Source: Bordetella genomosp. 2
GTDB taxonomy: Bacteria; Pseudomonadota; Gammaproteobacteria; Burkholderiales; Burkholderiaceae_B
Reading direction: 5' to 3'
Length of the DNA stretch: 64,000 nucleotides
NCBI RefSeq assembly: GCF_002261345.1
Contig: NZ_NEVT01000003.1
Coordinates: 1,054,001-1,118,000 of the forward strand
Shown here: positions 27,057 through 34,693 of the stretch, piece after piece
Layout of the letters: every line of letters starts with the position of its first letter
Numbering within the stretch: the first letter of the stretch is position 1
Notes under the pieces: generated by a model
The model's database searches: none
Told to the model about the DNA's origin: nothing
Seen by the model: only the letters and a program-made list of their open reading frames with translations
Position numbers and translations under genes: made by a program

Positions 27057-27734
27057 TCAGTGCTTCCATTTGAAGCGGGTCTCGGTCCAGCGGCCCAGCA
27101 GCACGACCGGCACGAAGATCAGCAGGCTGGCCACCGCCGCCAGGGTCAGCGGCGTGGCGTTGCCCGCGTTGCTGCTGGCCGATTGGGCGTTGTTCAGGAC
27201 TTCGCTCAGGCCGACCACGGAACCGAGCGCCGTGCTCTTGGTGATGGCGATGACGCGATTGGTGAGCGGCGCGACCGTCAGGCGCAAGGCTTGCGGCATG
27301 ATCACGTAGGCCATGCTTTGCAGCCAGTTGAGCCCGGTGGAGCGGGCCGCCTCGCCCTGGCCGCGCGGCACCGACAGAATGCCGGCCCAGAAAATCTCCT
27401 CGGCGAAGGCGGCCAGCACCAGCGACAGCGACAGCCAGCAGGCGGTGAAGGCCGGCATGGCCAGGTTGATGTACGGGAAGGCGAAGAACAGCATCATGAT
27501 CACGACCAGCGGCGGCAGGGCGCGCAGGATGTCGGCGAAGCACACGATCAGGAAGCTGAGCGGCCCGATGCGCGCGGCGCGCAGCACGGCCAGCGCCAGG
27601 CCGAGCAGCACGCCGGTGACGGCCACCGCGAGGCCGAGCTGCAGGGTCACCCACATGCCCGCCAGGATATCGGGCAGGTAGCGCCAGGCGATTTCGGCGT
27701 TGAAGAAGGAGAACAGCAGGGCGTTGAGATCCAT
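27057..27734 (-). CDS. Amino-acid-type ABC transporter permease (first)
   Basis: HisMQ-family permease with the EAA loop PRGQGEAARSTGLNWLQSMAYVIMPQALR. I start it at the ATG at 27734 (MDLNALLFSFF, 225 residues), 20 bp after the ATPase stop. An in-frame ATG at 27764 would overlap the ATPase gene by 11 bp and add ten residues; neither has a clear ribosome-binding site. It pairs with the downstream permease. Confidence 0.9.
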   Translation of the reverse strand: MDLNALLFSFFNAEIAWRYLPDILAGMWVTLQLGLAVAVTGVLLGLALAVLRAARIGPLSFLIVCFADILRALPPLVVIMMLFFAFPYINLAMPAFTACWLSLSLVLAAFAEEIFWAGILSVPRGQGEAARSTGLNWLQSMAYVIMPQALRLTVAPLTNRVIAITKSTALGSVVGLSEVLNNAQSASSNAGNATPLTLAAVASLLIFVPVVLLGRWTETRFKWKH

Positions 27735-27753
27735 CGGCGTCGTCGCGGCCGCC

Positions 27754-28500
27754 TCAGGCGGCATGTTCGGCCATGCGCGCCAGGAAGGCCTGGGTGCGCG
27801 GCTGGCTGGGGTGATTGAAAACCTGCTGCGGCGTGCCCTGCTCGACGATCACGCCGCCGTCCATGAAGACCACCCGGTCCGCCGCCGCCTTGGCGAAGCC
27901 CATTTCGTGGCTGACCACCATCATGGTCATGCCGTCCTGCTTGAGCTCGCGCATCACGTTGAGGACGCTGCCCACCAGTTCCGGGTCAAGCGCGCTGGTG
28001 GGCTCGTCGAACAGCACCACCTTGGGCCGCAGCGCCAGCGAGCGGGCGATGCCGACGCGCTGCTGCTGGCCGCCCGACAATTGATCGGGGTAGGCGGCCG
28101 CCTTGTCCGCCAGCCCGACCCGCTCGAGCGCTTCCAGGCCGCGCCGGTCGGCCTCGGCGCGCGGCAGCTTCTGCACCTTGCGCAGCGCCAGCGTGATGTT
28201 CGACAGCACGGACATGTGGCGGTACAGATTGAAATGCTGGAACACCATGCCGATGTTCTGGCGGATGCGGTTCAGCTCGGCGTCGGCGGCGGTAATCTCG
28301 TCGCCGTCGACATGGATGGTGCCGGCGGTCGGCTCTTCGAGCCGGTTGCAGCAGCGCAGCAGGCTGCTCTTGCCGGAGCCGGACGGGCCGATCATGAAGA
28401 CCAGCTCGCCCTTGGCGACGTCCAGGTCGATGCCCTTGAGGACCGGATTGTCGCCATAGGCCTTGTACAGGCCGGCGATCTTCAGGATCGGTTCGTCCAT
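27754..28500 (-). CDS. Amino-acid-type ABC transporter ATP-binding protein
   Basis: A 248-residue ATPase of the GlnQ/HisP class that energises import through the two adjacent permeases. Walker [10 protein letters not shown] is at residues 38-46, the signature LSGGQQQR at 141-148, and Walker B VVLFDEP ends at 167; the H-loop is in [15 protein letters not shown] precedes the ATG by 6 bp. It sits between the binding-protein gene (52-bp gap) and the permeases in the hydantoin operon. Confidence 0.94.
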   Translation of the reverse strand: MDEPILKIAGLYKAYGDNPVLKGIDLDVAKGELVFMIGPSGSGKSSLLRCCNRLEEPTAGTIHVDGDEITAADAELNRIRQNIGMVFQHFNLYRHMSVLSNITLALRKVQKLPRAEADRRGLEALERVGLADKAAAYPDQLSGGQQQRVGIARSLALRPKVVLFDEPTSALDPELVGSVLNVMRELKQDGMTMMVVSHEMGFAKAAADRVVFMDGGVIVEQGTPQQVFNHPSQPRTQAFLARMAEHAA

Positions 28501-28552
28501 GCAATGCTCCTCGTGATGACGGGGCGGCGCGCGGCAGGCCCGCGCGCCCGTG

Positions 28553-29407
28553 CTAGTTGCAGCGCAGTTCGGCCGGCGTGGCGTCGTAGCCGGGCAGCCC
28601 CGGCACGCCCTGGCCGGGCGCCACGGTCACGGCCGCCGAGCCGGGCGCCGGCGTGAAGCCGAACCATTTCTGTGCCAGCTTGGCGACGGTGCCGTCCTGC
28701 TTGAGGCATTTCAGCGCCATGGAAACGCGGTCGCGGCCGGCCTTGTCGTCCAGCCGGAACGCCAGCGCCCAGACCAGGCCGGTTTCGATGGTGTAGGTGG
28801 TGCGCACCGCCGGATTCTGCTTGGCGACCCAGGCCGCCACGGTGTTGCCGGCCAGGTTGGCGTCGGCGCGGCCCGCCTGCACGGCCTGGACCGCGTCCGC
28901 GTTGGAGGCGTACACGTCATAGGTGAAACCGTACTTCTGCGCATTGTCGCGCGCCCAGTGCTCGTAGGCGGAGCCCTTGTTCACCGCCAGCTTCTTGCCC
29001 TTGAGGTCGCCCAGCCCGCTGATGTCGGCGGCCTGCCTGGGCACCACGAAGGTGTAGTCGGTGTTCAGATACCCCTCGGAAAACAGCAGCGCGCGGGCGC
29101 GCTCTTCGGTGGCGGTGGTGGGCGCCAGCACGAAATCGTATTTTTTGGCGTTCAGCCCGGGGATCAGCGCCGCGTACTCCGTGCCTTCGATGTTGATGGT
29201 GGTGCCCAGCTGCTTGGCCAGCGCCTGGCCCAGCTCGATGTTGAAACCGTCCAGGCCGCCGCCCAGCTTCGGCATGGCGTGCGGCGCGAACGTGGCGTCG
29301 ACGCCGCTGGTCAGCGGGCGTTCGGCATGGGCATGGCCGGCGGCGGCCAGCCAGAGCATCAGGCCGCAGCGGCCGGCCAGTGTCAGGGTGCGGGTAAGGC
29401 GGTTCAT
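28553..29407 (-). CDS. Periplasmic substrate-binding protein of ABC transporter
   Basis: Receptor of the SBP_bac_3 (polar amino acid) type, 284 residues, with a signal peptide ending around GHAHA (residue 28). Family features include [14 protein letters not shown] (usually FdvdL in relatives), the [17 protein letters not shown] lobe crossing and [17 protein letters not shown] lies 6 bp before the ATG. It follows the carbamoylase gene by 10 bp, so the receptor and catabolic enzymes are co-expressed; the ligand may be a hydantoin, a carbamoyl amino acid or the amino acid released from it. Confidence 0.9.
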   Translation of the reverse strand: MNRLTRTLTLAGRCGLMLWLAAAGHAHAERPLTSGVDATFAPHAMPKLGGGLDGFNIELGQALAKQLGTTINIEGTEYAALIPGLNAKKYDFVLAPTTATEERARALLFSEGYLNTDYTFVVPRQAADISGLGDLKGKKLAVNKGSAYEHWARDNAQKYGFTYDVYASNADAVQAVQAGRADANLAGNTVAAWVAKQNPAVRTTYTIETGLVWALAFRLDDKAGRDRVSMALKCLKQDGTVAKLAQKWFGFTPAPGSAAVTVAPGQGVPGLPGYDATPAELRCN

Positions 29408-29417
29408 GTCGGGTCCT

Positions 29418-30365
29418 TTACGGAAGAGGGGCGCTGCCCAGCGCCGGGCCGGCGCCCGTGCGCTCGAGGATCAGGCCGTAGTGCTCCGGCCGGCGATGGG
29501 CCGCGAAGTTGAAGATGTGCTGCTTGAATGTGTCGGCCAGGGCCAGGTCGGCCTGGCAGACGATCACCTCGTCTTCCTCGCTTTGCGCCTGCGCCACGAT
29601 TTCGCCGGTCGGCGCGACGATGGCCGACCCGGCGATCAGGTGGCTGCCATCTTCGATGCCGGCCTTGCCGGCGGCCGCCACCCATACCGCGTTCTGGTAG
29701 GCGGCCGCCTGCAGGCTGAGCAGATGGTGGAACATGCGCAGGTGGCTCGGTTCATTCCAGTGGATGTTCACCGAGGGCGTGTTGTAGCCGAGCGCGACGA
29801 TCTCGGCGCCCTGCAGCGCCATCACGCGCCAGGTTTCCGTCCAGCGGCGGTCGTTGCACAGGCACATGCCGATGCGGGTATTCATGGTTTCCCAGACGTT
29901 GAAGCCTTCATTGCCCACTTCGAAGAACTTCTTCTCCAGGTGCTGGAATGGCGCCTGCGGCTTGTGGTCGCTGTGGCCCGGCAGGTGGATCTTGCGATAG
30001 CGCCCGACAATGCGGCCCTCCGCGTCGACCAGGATGCTGGTGTTGAAACGCCGGCCGTCGGCGGCGATCTCGGCATAGCCCAGGTAGAAGCCGATGCCCA
30101 GCCCGCGCGCCGTCTCGAACAGGATGCGGGTCTGCGGGCCCGGCATCTCTTTCTCGAAGTAGCGTTCCATCGCCTCTTCGTCGCTCATCCAGTAGCGCGG
30201 GAAGAAGGTGGTCAGGGCCAGCTCGGGGAACACCACCAGGCGGGCGCCGCGCGCGTGGGCCTCGCGCATCATCGCCAGCAGCCGGGCGACCGTCTGGCTG
30301 CGCGTTTCCTGGGGCTGGACCGGCCCCATCTGGGCCACGGCCAGGCCGAACGGACGTTTGCTCAT
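29418..30365 (-). CDS. N-carbamoyl-D-amino acid hydrolase (D-carbamoylase)
   Basis: Nitrilase-superfamily amidohydrolase that converts an N-carbamoyl-D-amino acid to the free D-amino acid, CO2 and ammonia. The catalytic triad is visible as Glu48 (FPELAL), Lys125 (YRKIHLPGH) and Cys170 (CNDRRW). The surrounding blocks, such as LTTFFPR, FNTSILVD, PFQHLEKKFFEVG and IFNFAAHRRPEHYGL, follow the known Agrobacterium D-carbamoylase closely, including length (315 versus about 304). It starts 4 bp after the hydantoinase gene, the enzyme that would make its substrate. Confidence 0.9.
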   Translation of the reverse strand: MSKRPFGLAVAQMGPVQPQETRSQTVARLLAMMREAHARGARLVVFPELALTTFFPRYWMSDEEAMERYFEKEMPGPQTRILFETARGLGIGFYLGYAEIAADGRRFNTSILVDAEGRIVGRYRKIHLPGHSDHKPQAPFQHLEKKFFEVGNEGFNVWETMNTRIGMCLCNDRRWTETWRVMALQGAEIVALGYNTPSVNIHWNEPSHLRMFHHLLSLQAAAYQNAVWVAAAGKAGIEDGSHLIAGSAIVAPTGEIVAQAQSEEDEVIVCQADLALADTFKQHIFNFAAHRRPEHYGLILERTGAGPALGSAPLP

Positions 30366-30369
30366 GGAA

Positions 30370-31851
30370 TCATCCTTGTCTGGACAGGCTGTTCGTGAAG
30401 TACTTGCGCACCAGCGCGTTGGGGTTGCCGTTCAGGCGCTGGCGCAATACGGGTTCGGGCGTGCCGCGTTGCAGGAACCGGCCGCTGCCGCGCTCGACCT
30501 TCAGTTCGCCATCCTCGACCGCGACCCGGCCGCGGCTGACCACTACTTCGGGCCAGCCGCGCACGGTCTTGCCCTCGTACGGCGTGTAGCCCACGTTGTC
30601 GTGCAGCATGCGGGTGGAGATCGTGACTTCGCGCTCGGGGTTCCATATGGCGAGGTCGGCGTCGGCGCCCACCGCGATGGTGCCTTTCCTGGGGTACAGC
30701 CCATAGGTGCGCGCGTGGTTGGTGGCGGTCAGCGCCACGAAGCGCTCGATGGAGATGCGTCCGGCCAGCACGCCTTCGGAGAACAGCAGCGGCATGCGCA
30801 CCTCCAGCCCGGGCACGCCGTTGGCGACGTCCTTGAAGGTGGTCTGGTCGCCCTTGGGCAGCTTGCCGCTGGCGTCATAGCGATAGGGCGCGTGATCCGA
30901 GGAGTACAGCTGCAGCGTGCCGTCCGTCAGGCCCTGCCACACCGCCTGCTGCGAGGCCGCGTCGCGCGGCGGCGGGCTGCAGCAGTACTTGGCGCCCTCC
31001 AGGCCGGGCAGGTCGATGTCGCCCGCCTCCAGGAACAGATACTGCGGGCAGCTCTCGGCGTGGATCGGCAGGCCGAGAGCCTGCGACGAATGCACCACCT
31101 GCACCGCTTCCAGGCCCGCCACGTGCACGATCAGGATCGGCACGTCCATCATGCGCGCCAGCGCCACCGCGCGGTGGGTGGCCTCGCTCTCGGCGAGCGG
31201 CGTGTGCGCCACCGCGTGGTACTTGGGCGCGGTCATGCCGCGCTCGACCAGGCGGCGCGCCACCCAGCGGATCATGTCGTTGTTCTCGGCGTGGACCATG
31301 ACCAGGGCGCCTTCGCGGTCGGCCACTTCCAGCACGTCCAGCAGCTGGTAGTCGTCGAGCTTCATGCGGTCGTAGGTCATGAAGACCTTGAACGAGGTGA
31401 TGCCGCTCTTGATCAGCTCCGGCAGGTCGCGCTGCAAGGCCTGTTCGGTGGGGTCGGACAGGATCAGATGGAAGCCGTAGTCGATCACCGCCTTCTCGGC
31501 GGCGCGCCGCGCGTAGTCGGCCACCACCTCGGGCAGCTTGTCGCCGCGATGCTGGGCGGCGAACGGGATGATGCAGGTGGTGCCGCCGAACGCCGCCGAC
31601 ACGGTGGCGCTGTAGAAATCGTCGGCGCACATGATGCCCATGCCCGACAGCTGCTCGACATGGCAGTGGCTGTCGATGCCGCCGGGCAGCACCCAGCGGC
31701 CCGCCGCATCGATGTCGCGGCGGCCGGGCGGCAGTCCCGGGCCGAGCGCCGCGATCACGCCGTCGCGCACGCCGATGTCGGCGTGGAAGGTGTCGCTGGC
31801 CGTGCTGATGCGGCCGTTGCGGATGGTCAGGTCGAAGGGAGTGTCGGTCAT
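30370..31851 (-). CDS. hydA: D-hydantoinase / dihydropyrimidinase
   Basis: Cyclic amidohydrolase that opens 5-substituted hydantoins or dihydropyrimidines to N-carbamoyl amino acids. The 493-residue protein has the binuclear metal site of the family: the HxH pair H62 and H64 (in GGIDSHCH), the carboxylated Lys155 (SFKVFMTY), H188 (MVHAEN), H243 (LIVHVAG) and an Asp in YSSDHAPY. The common form of the first motif is DxHTH, so Cys63 is a small deviation. With the D-carbamoylase directly downstream, D-hydantoinase activity is more likely than a role in pyrimidine degradation, but the sequence alone cannot exclude the latter. Confidence 0.9.
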   Translation of the reverse strand: MTDTPFDLTIRNGRISTASDTFHADIGVRDGVIAALGPGLPPGRRDIDAAGRWVLPGGIDSHCHVEQLSGMGIMCADDFYSATVSAAFGGTTCIIPFAAQHRGDKLPEVVADYARRAAEKAVIDYGFHLILSDPTEQALQRDLPELIKSGITSFKVFMTYDRMKLDDYQLLDVLEVADREGALVMVHAENNDMIRWVARRLVERGMTAPKYHAVAHTPLAESEATHRAVALARMMDVPILIVHVAGLEAVQVVHSSQALGLPIHAESCPQYLFLEAGDIDLPGLEGAKYCCSPPPRDAASQQAVWQGLTDGTLQLYSSDHAPYRYDASGKLPKGDQTTFKDVANGVPGLEVRMPLLFSEGVLAGRISIERFVALTATNHARTYGLYPRKGTIAVGADADLAIWNPEREVTISTRMLHDNVGYTPYEGKTVRGWPEVVVSRGRVAVEDGELKVERGSGRFLQRGTPEPVLRQRLNGNPNALVRKYFTNSLSRQG

Positions 31852-31863
31852 GGCTGCCGCCCC

Positions 31864-32790
31864 TCAGGCCGAGATGTCCTGGCGGCCGCCGGCCGCCAGC
31901 GCCAGGCCGACGCGCCGCACGGTGGCTTCCAGTTCGGCGGCGGTCGCCGGGTCGATGCGCATGCCCGGGGCGCGCAGGGCGTGGCTCTTGATGGCGCCGC
32001 GGCGCTGGTAGACGTACTTGCGCAGGGCCAGGCCGATCTTGGGCTGGAATTCGTAGCGGATCAGCGGGCAGTAGCGGTCGAACACCGCCGCCGCGCCGGC
32101 GTGGTCGCCGCTGGCATAGCGCTCGTAGATGGCCACCAGTATCTCCGGGAAAGCGAAGCCCGTCATGGTGCCGACGGCGCCGCGCTGCAGCTCTTCCAGG
32201 AAGTACACGCCGCCCAGGCCGCCGAAGATCTTCATCGCCTCGTCGCCGGCCAGCTCGCGGATGCGGCTGATCTTCTGCGCCACCGGCGGCTCTTCCATCT
32301 TGATCATGTGCACCCCGCCCTCGCGGCCGAGCCGCGCCACCACTTCGGGGCGGATCTCGGTGCCGAACGAGTCGGGAAAATCGTGGATCACCACGGGAAT
32401 CTTCACCGCGTCGGCGACCGCCTTGTAGTAGTCGAACAGCAGCGCGTCGCCGGCGTTGTCGAGCGGCGCGGCGAACACGGCGTCGGCGCCCAGGTCCTGC
32501 GCCTCGCGCGCCTGCTCGATGGCGCCGGCGATGCCGTGGGCGCGCACGCCGACCCAGACCGGCACGCGGCCGTCGGTATGCTTGACGAAGGTTTCCAGCA
32601 CCTGCCGGCGTTCGGCGCTCGACAGCTTGTGCAGCTCGCCCAGGAAGCCCAGGATGGCCAGGCCGGTGACGCCGGTCTCGAGCAGGAAGTCGACCAGCGA
32701 GCGGATGCTGTCGGTGTCCACCGCCAGCGCATCGTCGAAGGGCGTCGGGCAAATGGTGAAGACGCCCTGGGCGTCGGGTATGGCGGCCAT
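31864..32790 (-). CDS. Dihydrodipicolinate synthase (DapA)-family aldolase/lyase
   Basis: A class I aldolase-type TIM barrel of about 308 residues. The Schiff-base Lys is in HMIKMEEPP (residue 164 from this start), and GFLGE takes the place of the DapA GTTGE motif. The catalytic Tyr of the YNVP motif is replaced by His in IHDFPDS, so lysine-pathway DapA activity is unlikely. A double ATG (32793, 32790) is present; the second is chosen because GGAG lies 5 bp before it. It is the first gene of the hydantoin operon, 12 bp before the hydantoinase. It may cleave or dehydrate a product of the pathway; the actual substrate is unknown. Confidence 0.85.
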   Translation of the reverse strand: MAAIPDAQGVFTICPTPFDDALAVDTDSIRSLVDFLLETGVTGLAILGFLGELHKLSSAERRQVLETFVKHTDGRVPVWVGVRAHGIAGAIEQAREAQDLGADAVFAAPLDNAGDALLFDYYKAVADAVKIPVVIHDFPDSFGTEIRPEVVARLGREGGVHMIKMEEPPVAQKISRIRELAGDEAMKIFGGLGGVYFLEELQRGAVGTMTGFAFPEILVAIYERYASGDHAGAAAVFDRYCPLIRYEFQPKIGLALRKYVYQRRGAIKSHALRAPGMRIDPATAAELEATVRRVGLALAAGGRQDISA

Positions 32791-32897
32791 CATCTCTCCA
32801 TCAGGATGCGTGGAAAACCGAAATCGGCAACTGCGTTTCGGATGTCATCCTAATGCGGAAGTTTTAGACCTCCACTTGCTTTTTTATTGCCTTTGTA

Positions 32898-32910
32898 TAA
32901 CAGCCTGTTA
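32898..32910. promoter_or_regulatory. Candidate LysR operator before the hydantoin operon
   Basis: TAACAGCCTGTTA is a perfect 5-bp inverted repeat with a 3-bp centre and fits the T-N11-A rule for LysR-type binding sites. It lies 108 bp upstream of the first operon gene and directly after the LysR stop, in the AT-rich leader. A site of the same form, TAAC-N5-GTTA, is found in front of the divergent racemase gene (33887-33899). Confidence 0.5.
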
Positions 32911-32912
32911 AG

Positions 32913-33854
32913 TCAAGGTTTACCCTTGGCAGGGCTTTCCCGCATTGGCTCCGTCAGCTCGAAGCCCTGCTCGCGCAGGGTGCGGCGCAGCGCGTCGACG
33001 AAATCCTGCGCCAGCTGCGACAAGGGCTCGAAGCGCGATTGCACCAGGTTGGCGGTGAGTATCTTGGCCTGGTCGATGGGCCGCACCACCAGGTCGCCCG
33101 AGCCGCGGCTCTTGACGGAAAACTCGTCGACGATGGCGATACCGGCGCCGGCCTGCACCAGCGAGCAGGCGTTCTGCGGCGAACTGACTTCCACCGCCAG
33201 GCGCCGCGTATGGCCGGCCTCCCGGTACATTTCCTCGACCAGCGTGCCGAACGGCGTGTGGATGCCGTACGAAATCAGCGGATACGGCTGCATGTCGGCG
33301 ATCGACAGCAGCGAACGGTGCGCCAGCGGATGGTTGTAGGGACAGATGCACACCAGGCGCGCCTGGCCGACCGGCTGCGACAGCAGGTTGGGGTGCTGGA
33401 CCGGCAGGATGACCACGCCGAGTTCGGCGTGATTGTCCAGCAGCATCTGCGTCAGCGGCTGGTAGGTCAGCGGCTGGAATGTGACCTTGACGTCGGGATG
33501 GGTGGCGCGAAAGCGCGCGATCGACAACGGGATCAGCATGTGCCCGATGCTCGGGCTGGACACCAGGTGCAGGATGCCGCTGCGCCGCTCGGCCAGTTCC
33601 GAGGCCAGCTCGCCGACGCGCCGCACGCCGGCGTACACGGCCTCGACCTCGCGGAACAGCTGGCGCGACTCGGGCGTGGGATAGAGGCGTCCCTTGATCC
33701 GTTCGAACAGGGTGAACCCCAGCCGCTGCTCGGTGTGCGAGAGCAGGCGGCTGACCGCGGGCTGCGAGACGAACAGCAATTTGGCGGCGCCGCTGATCGA
33801 ACCGGTGGTCATGACAGCGCGAAAGACTTCGATCTGCCGGAGATTCAATTGCAT
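32913..33854 (-). CDS. LysR-family transcriptional regulator of the hydantoin locus
   Basis: A 313-residue LysR protein with an N-terminal winged helix (about residues 1-60; GSISGAAKLLFVSQPAVSRLLSHTEQRLG is the HTH region, quoted here only as positions 17-45) and a C-terminal effector-binding domain (about 90-300) that senses a small molecule. It lies between the minus-strand hydantoin operon and the divergent racemase/oxidoreductase pair, the classical place for a regulator of both. It probably also controls itself through the shared gap. Confidence 0.9.
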   Translation of the reverse strand: MQLNLRQIEVFRAVMTTGSISGAAKLLFVSQPAVSRLLSHTEQRLGFTLFERIKGRLYPTPESRQLFREVEAVYAGVRRVGELASELAERRSGILHLVSSPSIGHMLIPLSIARFRATHPDVKVTFQPLTYQPLTQMLLDNHAELGVVILPVQHPNLLSQPVGQARLVCICPYNHPLAHRSLLSIADMQPYPLISYGIHTPFGTLVEEMYREAGHTRRLAVEVSSPQNACSLVQAGAGIAIVDEFSVKSRGSGDLVVRPIDQAKILTANLVQSRFEPLSQLAQDFVDALRRTLREQGFELTEPMRESPAKGKP

Positions 33855-33883
33855 GACGGGTGGGCCTCCCTGGGCCGAATGCT

Positions 33884-33913
33884 ACATAACAAAGGGTTAA
33901 GGGTGTCGCACAA
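33884..33913 (-). promoter_or_regulatory. Divergent control region: LysR promoter and operator candidate
   Basis: On the minus strand TTGTGC (33908-33913) and TTATGT (33884-33889), 18 bp apart, resemble -35 and -10 boxes for the lysR gene. TAACAAAGGGTTA (33887-33899) overlaps the -10; its ends TAAC/GTTA form an inverted repeat with 5-bp spacing, like the site at 32898-32910. A regulator bound here could repress itself and activate the divergent racemase gene. The rest of the 151-bp gap shows nothing else clear. Confidence 0.42.
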
Positions 33914-34005
33914 ATCGACAATACTTGCTTATCGGCCGGCACGGCTAGACTGCTTGCCGTACGCAATGCGGCCGCGCGGCCGATGCGCCCGTCGAGGACA
34001 GCCGA

Positions 34006-34686
34006 ATGGAACAGACCCTGTTTGTCATCAATCCCAATTCCACCCAGGCGGTGACGGATGCGTTCGACGCCGCCCTGGACCCGCTGCGCATGGGCGACGG
34101 TCCGCGCATCCAGTGCCTGACGCTGGCCGAGGGGCCGGCCGGGGTGCAGACCCAGCTGGACGTGGAAAGCGTGACGCTGCCGCTGGTGCGCCTGGTGCGC
34201 GAGCTGGACGCCAGGCATGGCGCGGCGGCCGCCGGCTACGTGATCGCCTGTTTCAGCGATCCCGGGCTGCACGCGGTGCGCGAGGCGACCGCCAAGCCGG
34301 TGCTCGGCATCAGCGAGTCCGGCATGCTGACCGCCCTCACGCTGGGGCAGCGCGTGGGCGTCATCGCCATCCTGCGCCAATCGCTGGCGCGCCATGGCCG
34401 CATGTTCGGCGCCATGGGGCTGGCCGGGCGGGTGGCGGCCGAATTGCCGCTGGATCTGGGCGTGGTGGAGCTGTCCGACGCCGCGCGCACGCGCGAGCGC
34501 CTGCTGCAGGTGGGCCGGCGCCTGCGCGACGAGCACCAGGCCGACGTGCTGGTGCTGGGCTGCGCCGGCATGGCGGCGTACCGCGGCTGGCTGCAGGAAC
34601 AACTGGGCGTGCCGGTGGTCGAGCCGACCCAGGCGGCCACCGCGCTGGCGCTCGGCCGCATCCGGCTCAACTGGCATGGTGCCTGA
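34006..34686 (+). CDS. Hydantoin / Asp-Glu family racemase
   Basis: Cofactor-independent racemase with two catalytic cysteines, C82 (IACFSDPG) and C186 (LGCAGMA), spaced as in hydantoin racemases (HyuE). The N-terminal NPNST block is also family-typical. In this locus it would interconvert L- and D-5-monosubstituted hydantoins so that the D-specific hydantoinase can use both. GAGGA precedes the ATG by 7 bp. Allantoin racemase is an alternative within the same family. 226 residues is close to the usual 235-250. Confidence 0.87.
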   Translation: MEQTLFVINPNSTQAVTDAFDAALDPLRMGDGPRIQCLTLAEGPAGVQTQLDVESVTLPLVRLVRELDARHGAAAAGYVIACFSDPGLHAVREATAKPVLGISESGMLTALTLGQRVGVIAILRQSLARHGRMFGAMGLAGRVAAELPLDLGVVELSDAARTRERLLQVGRRLRDEHQADVLVLGCAGMAAYRGWLQEQLGVPVVEPTQAATALALGRIRLNWHGA

Positions 34687-34693
34687 GGCCGCC

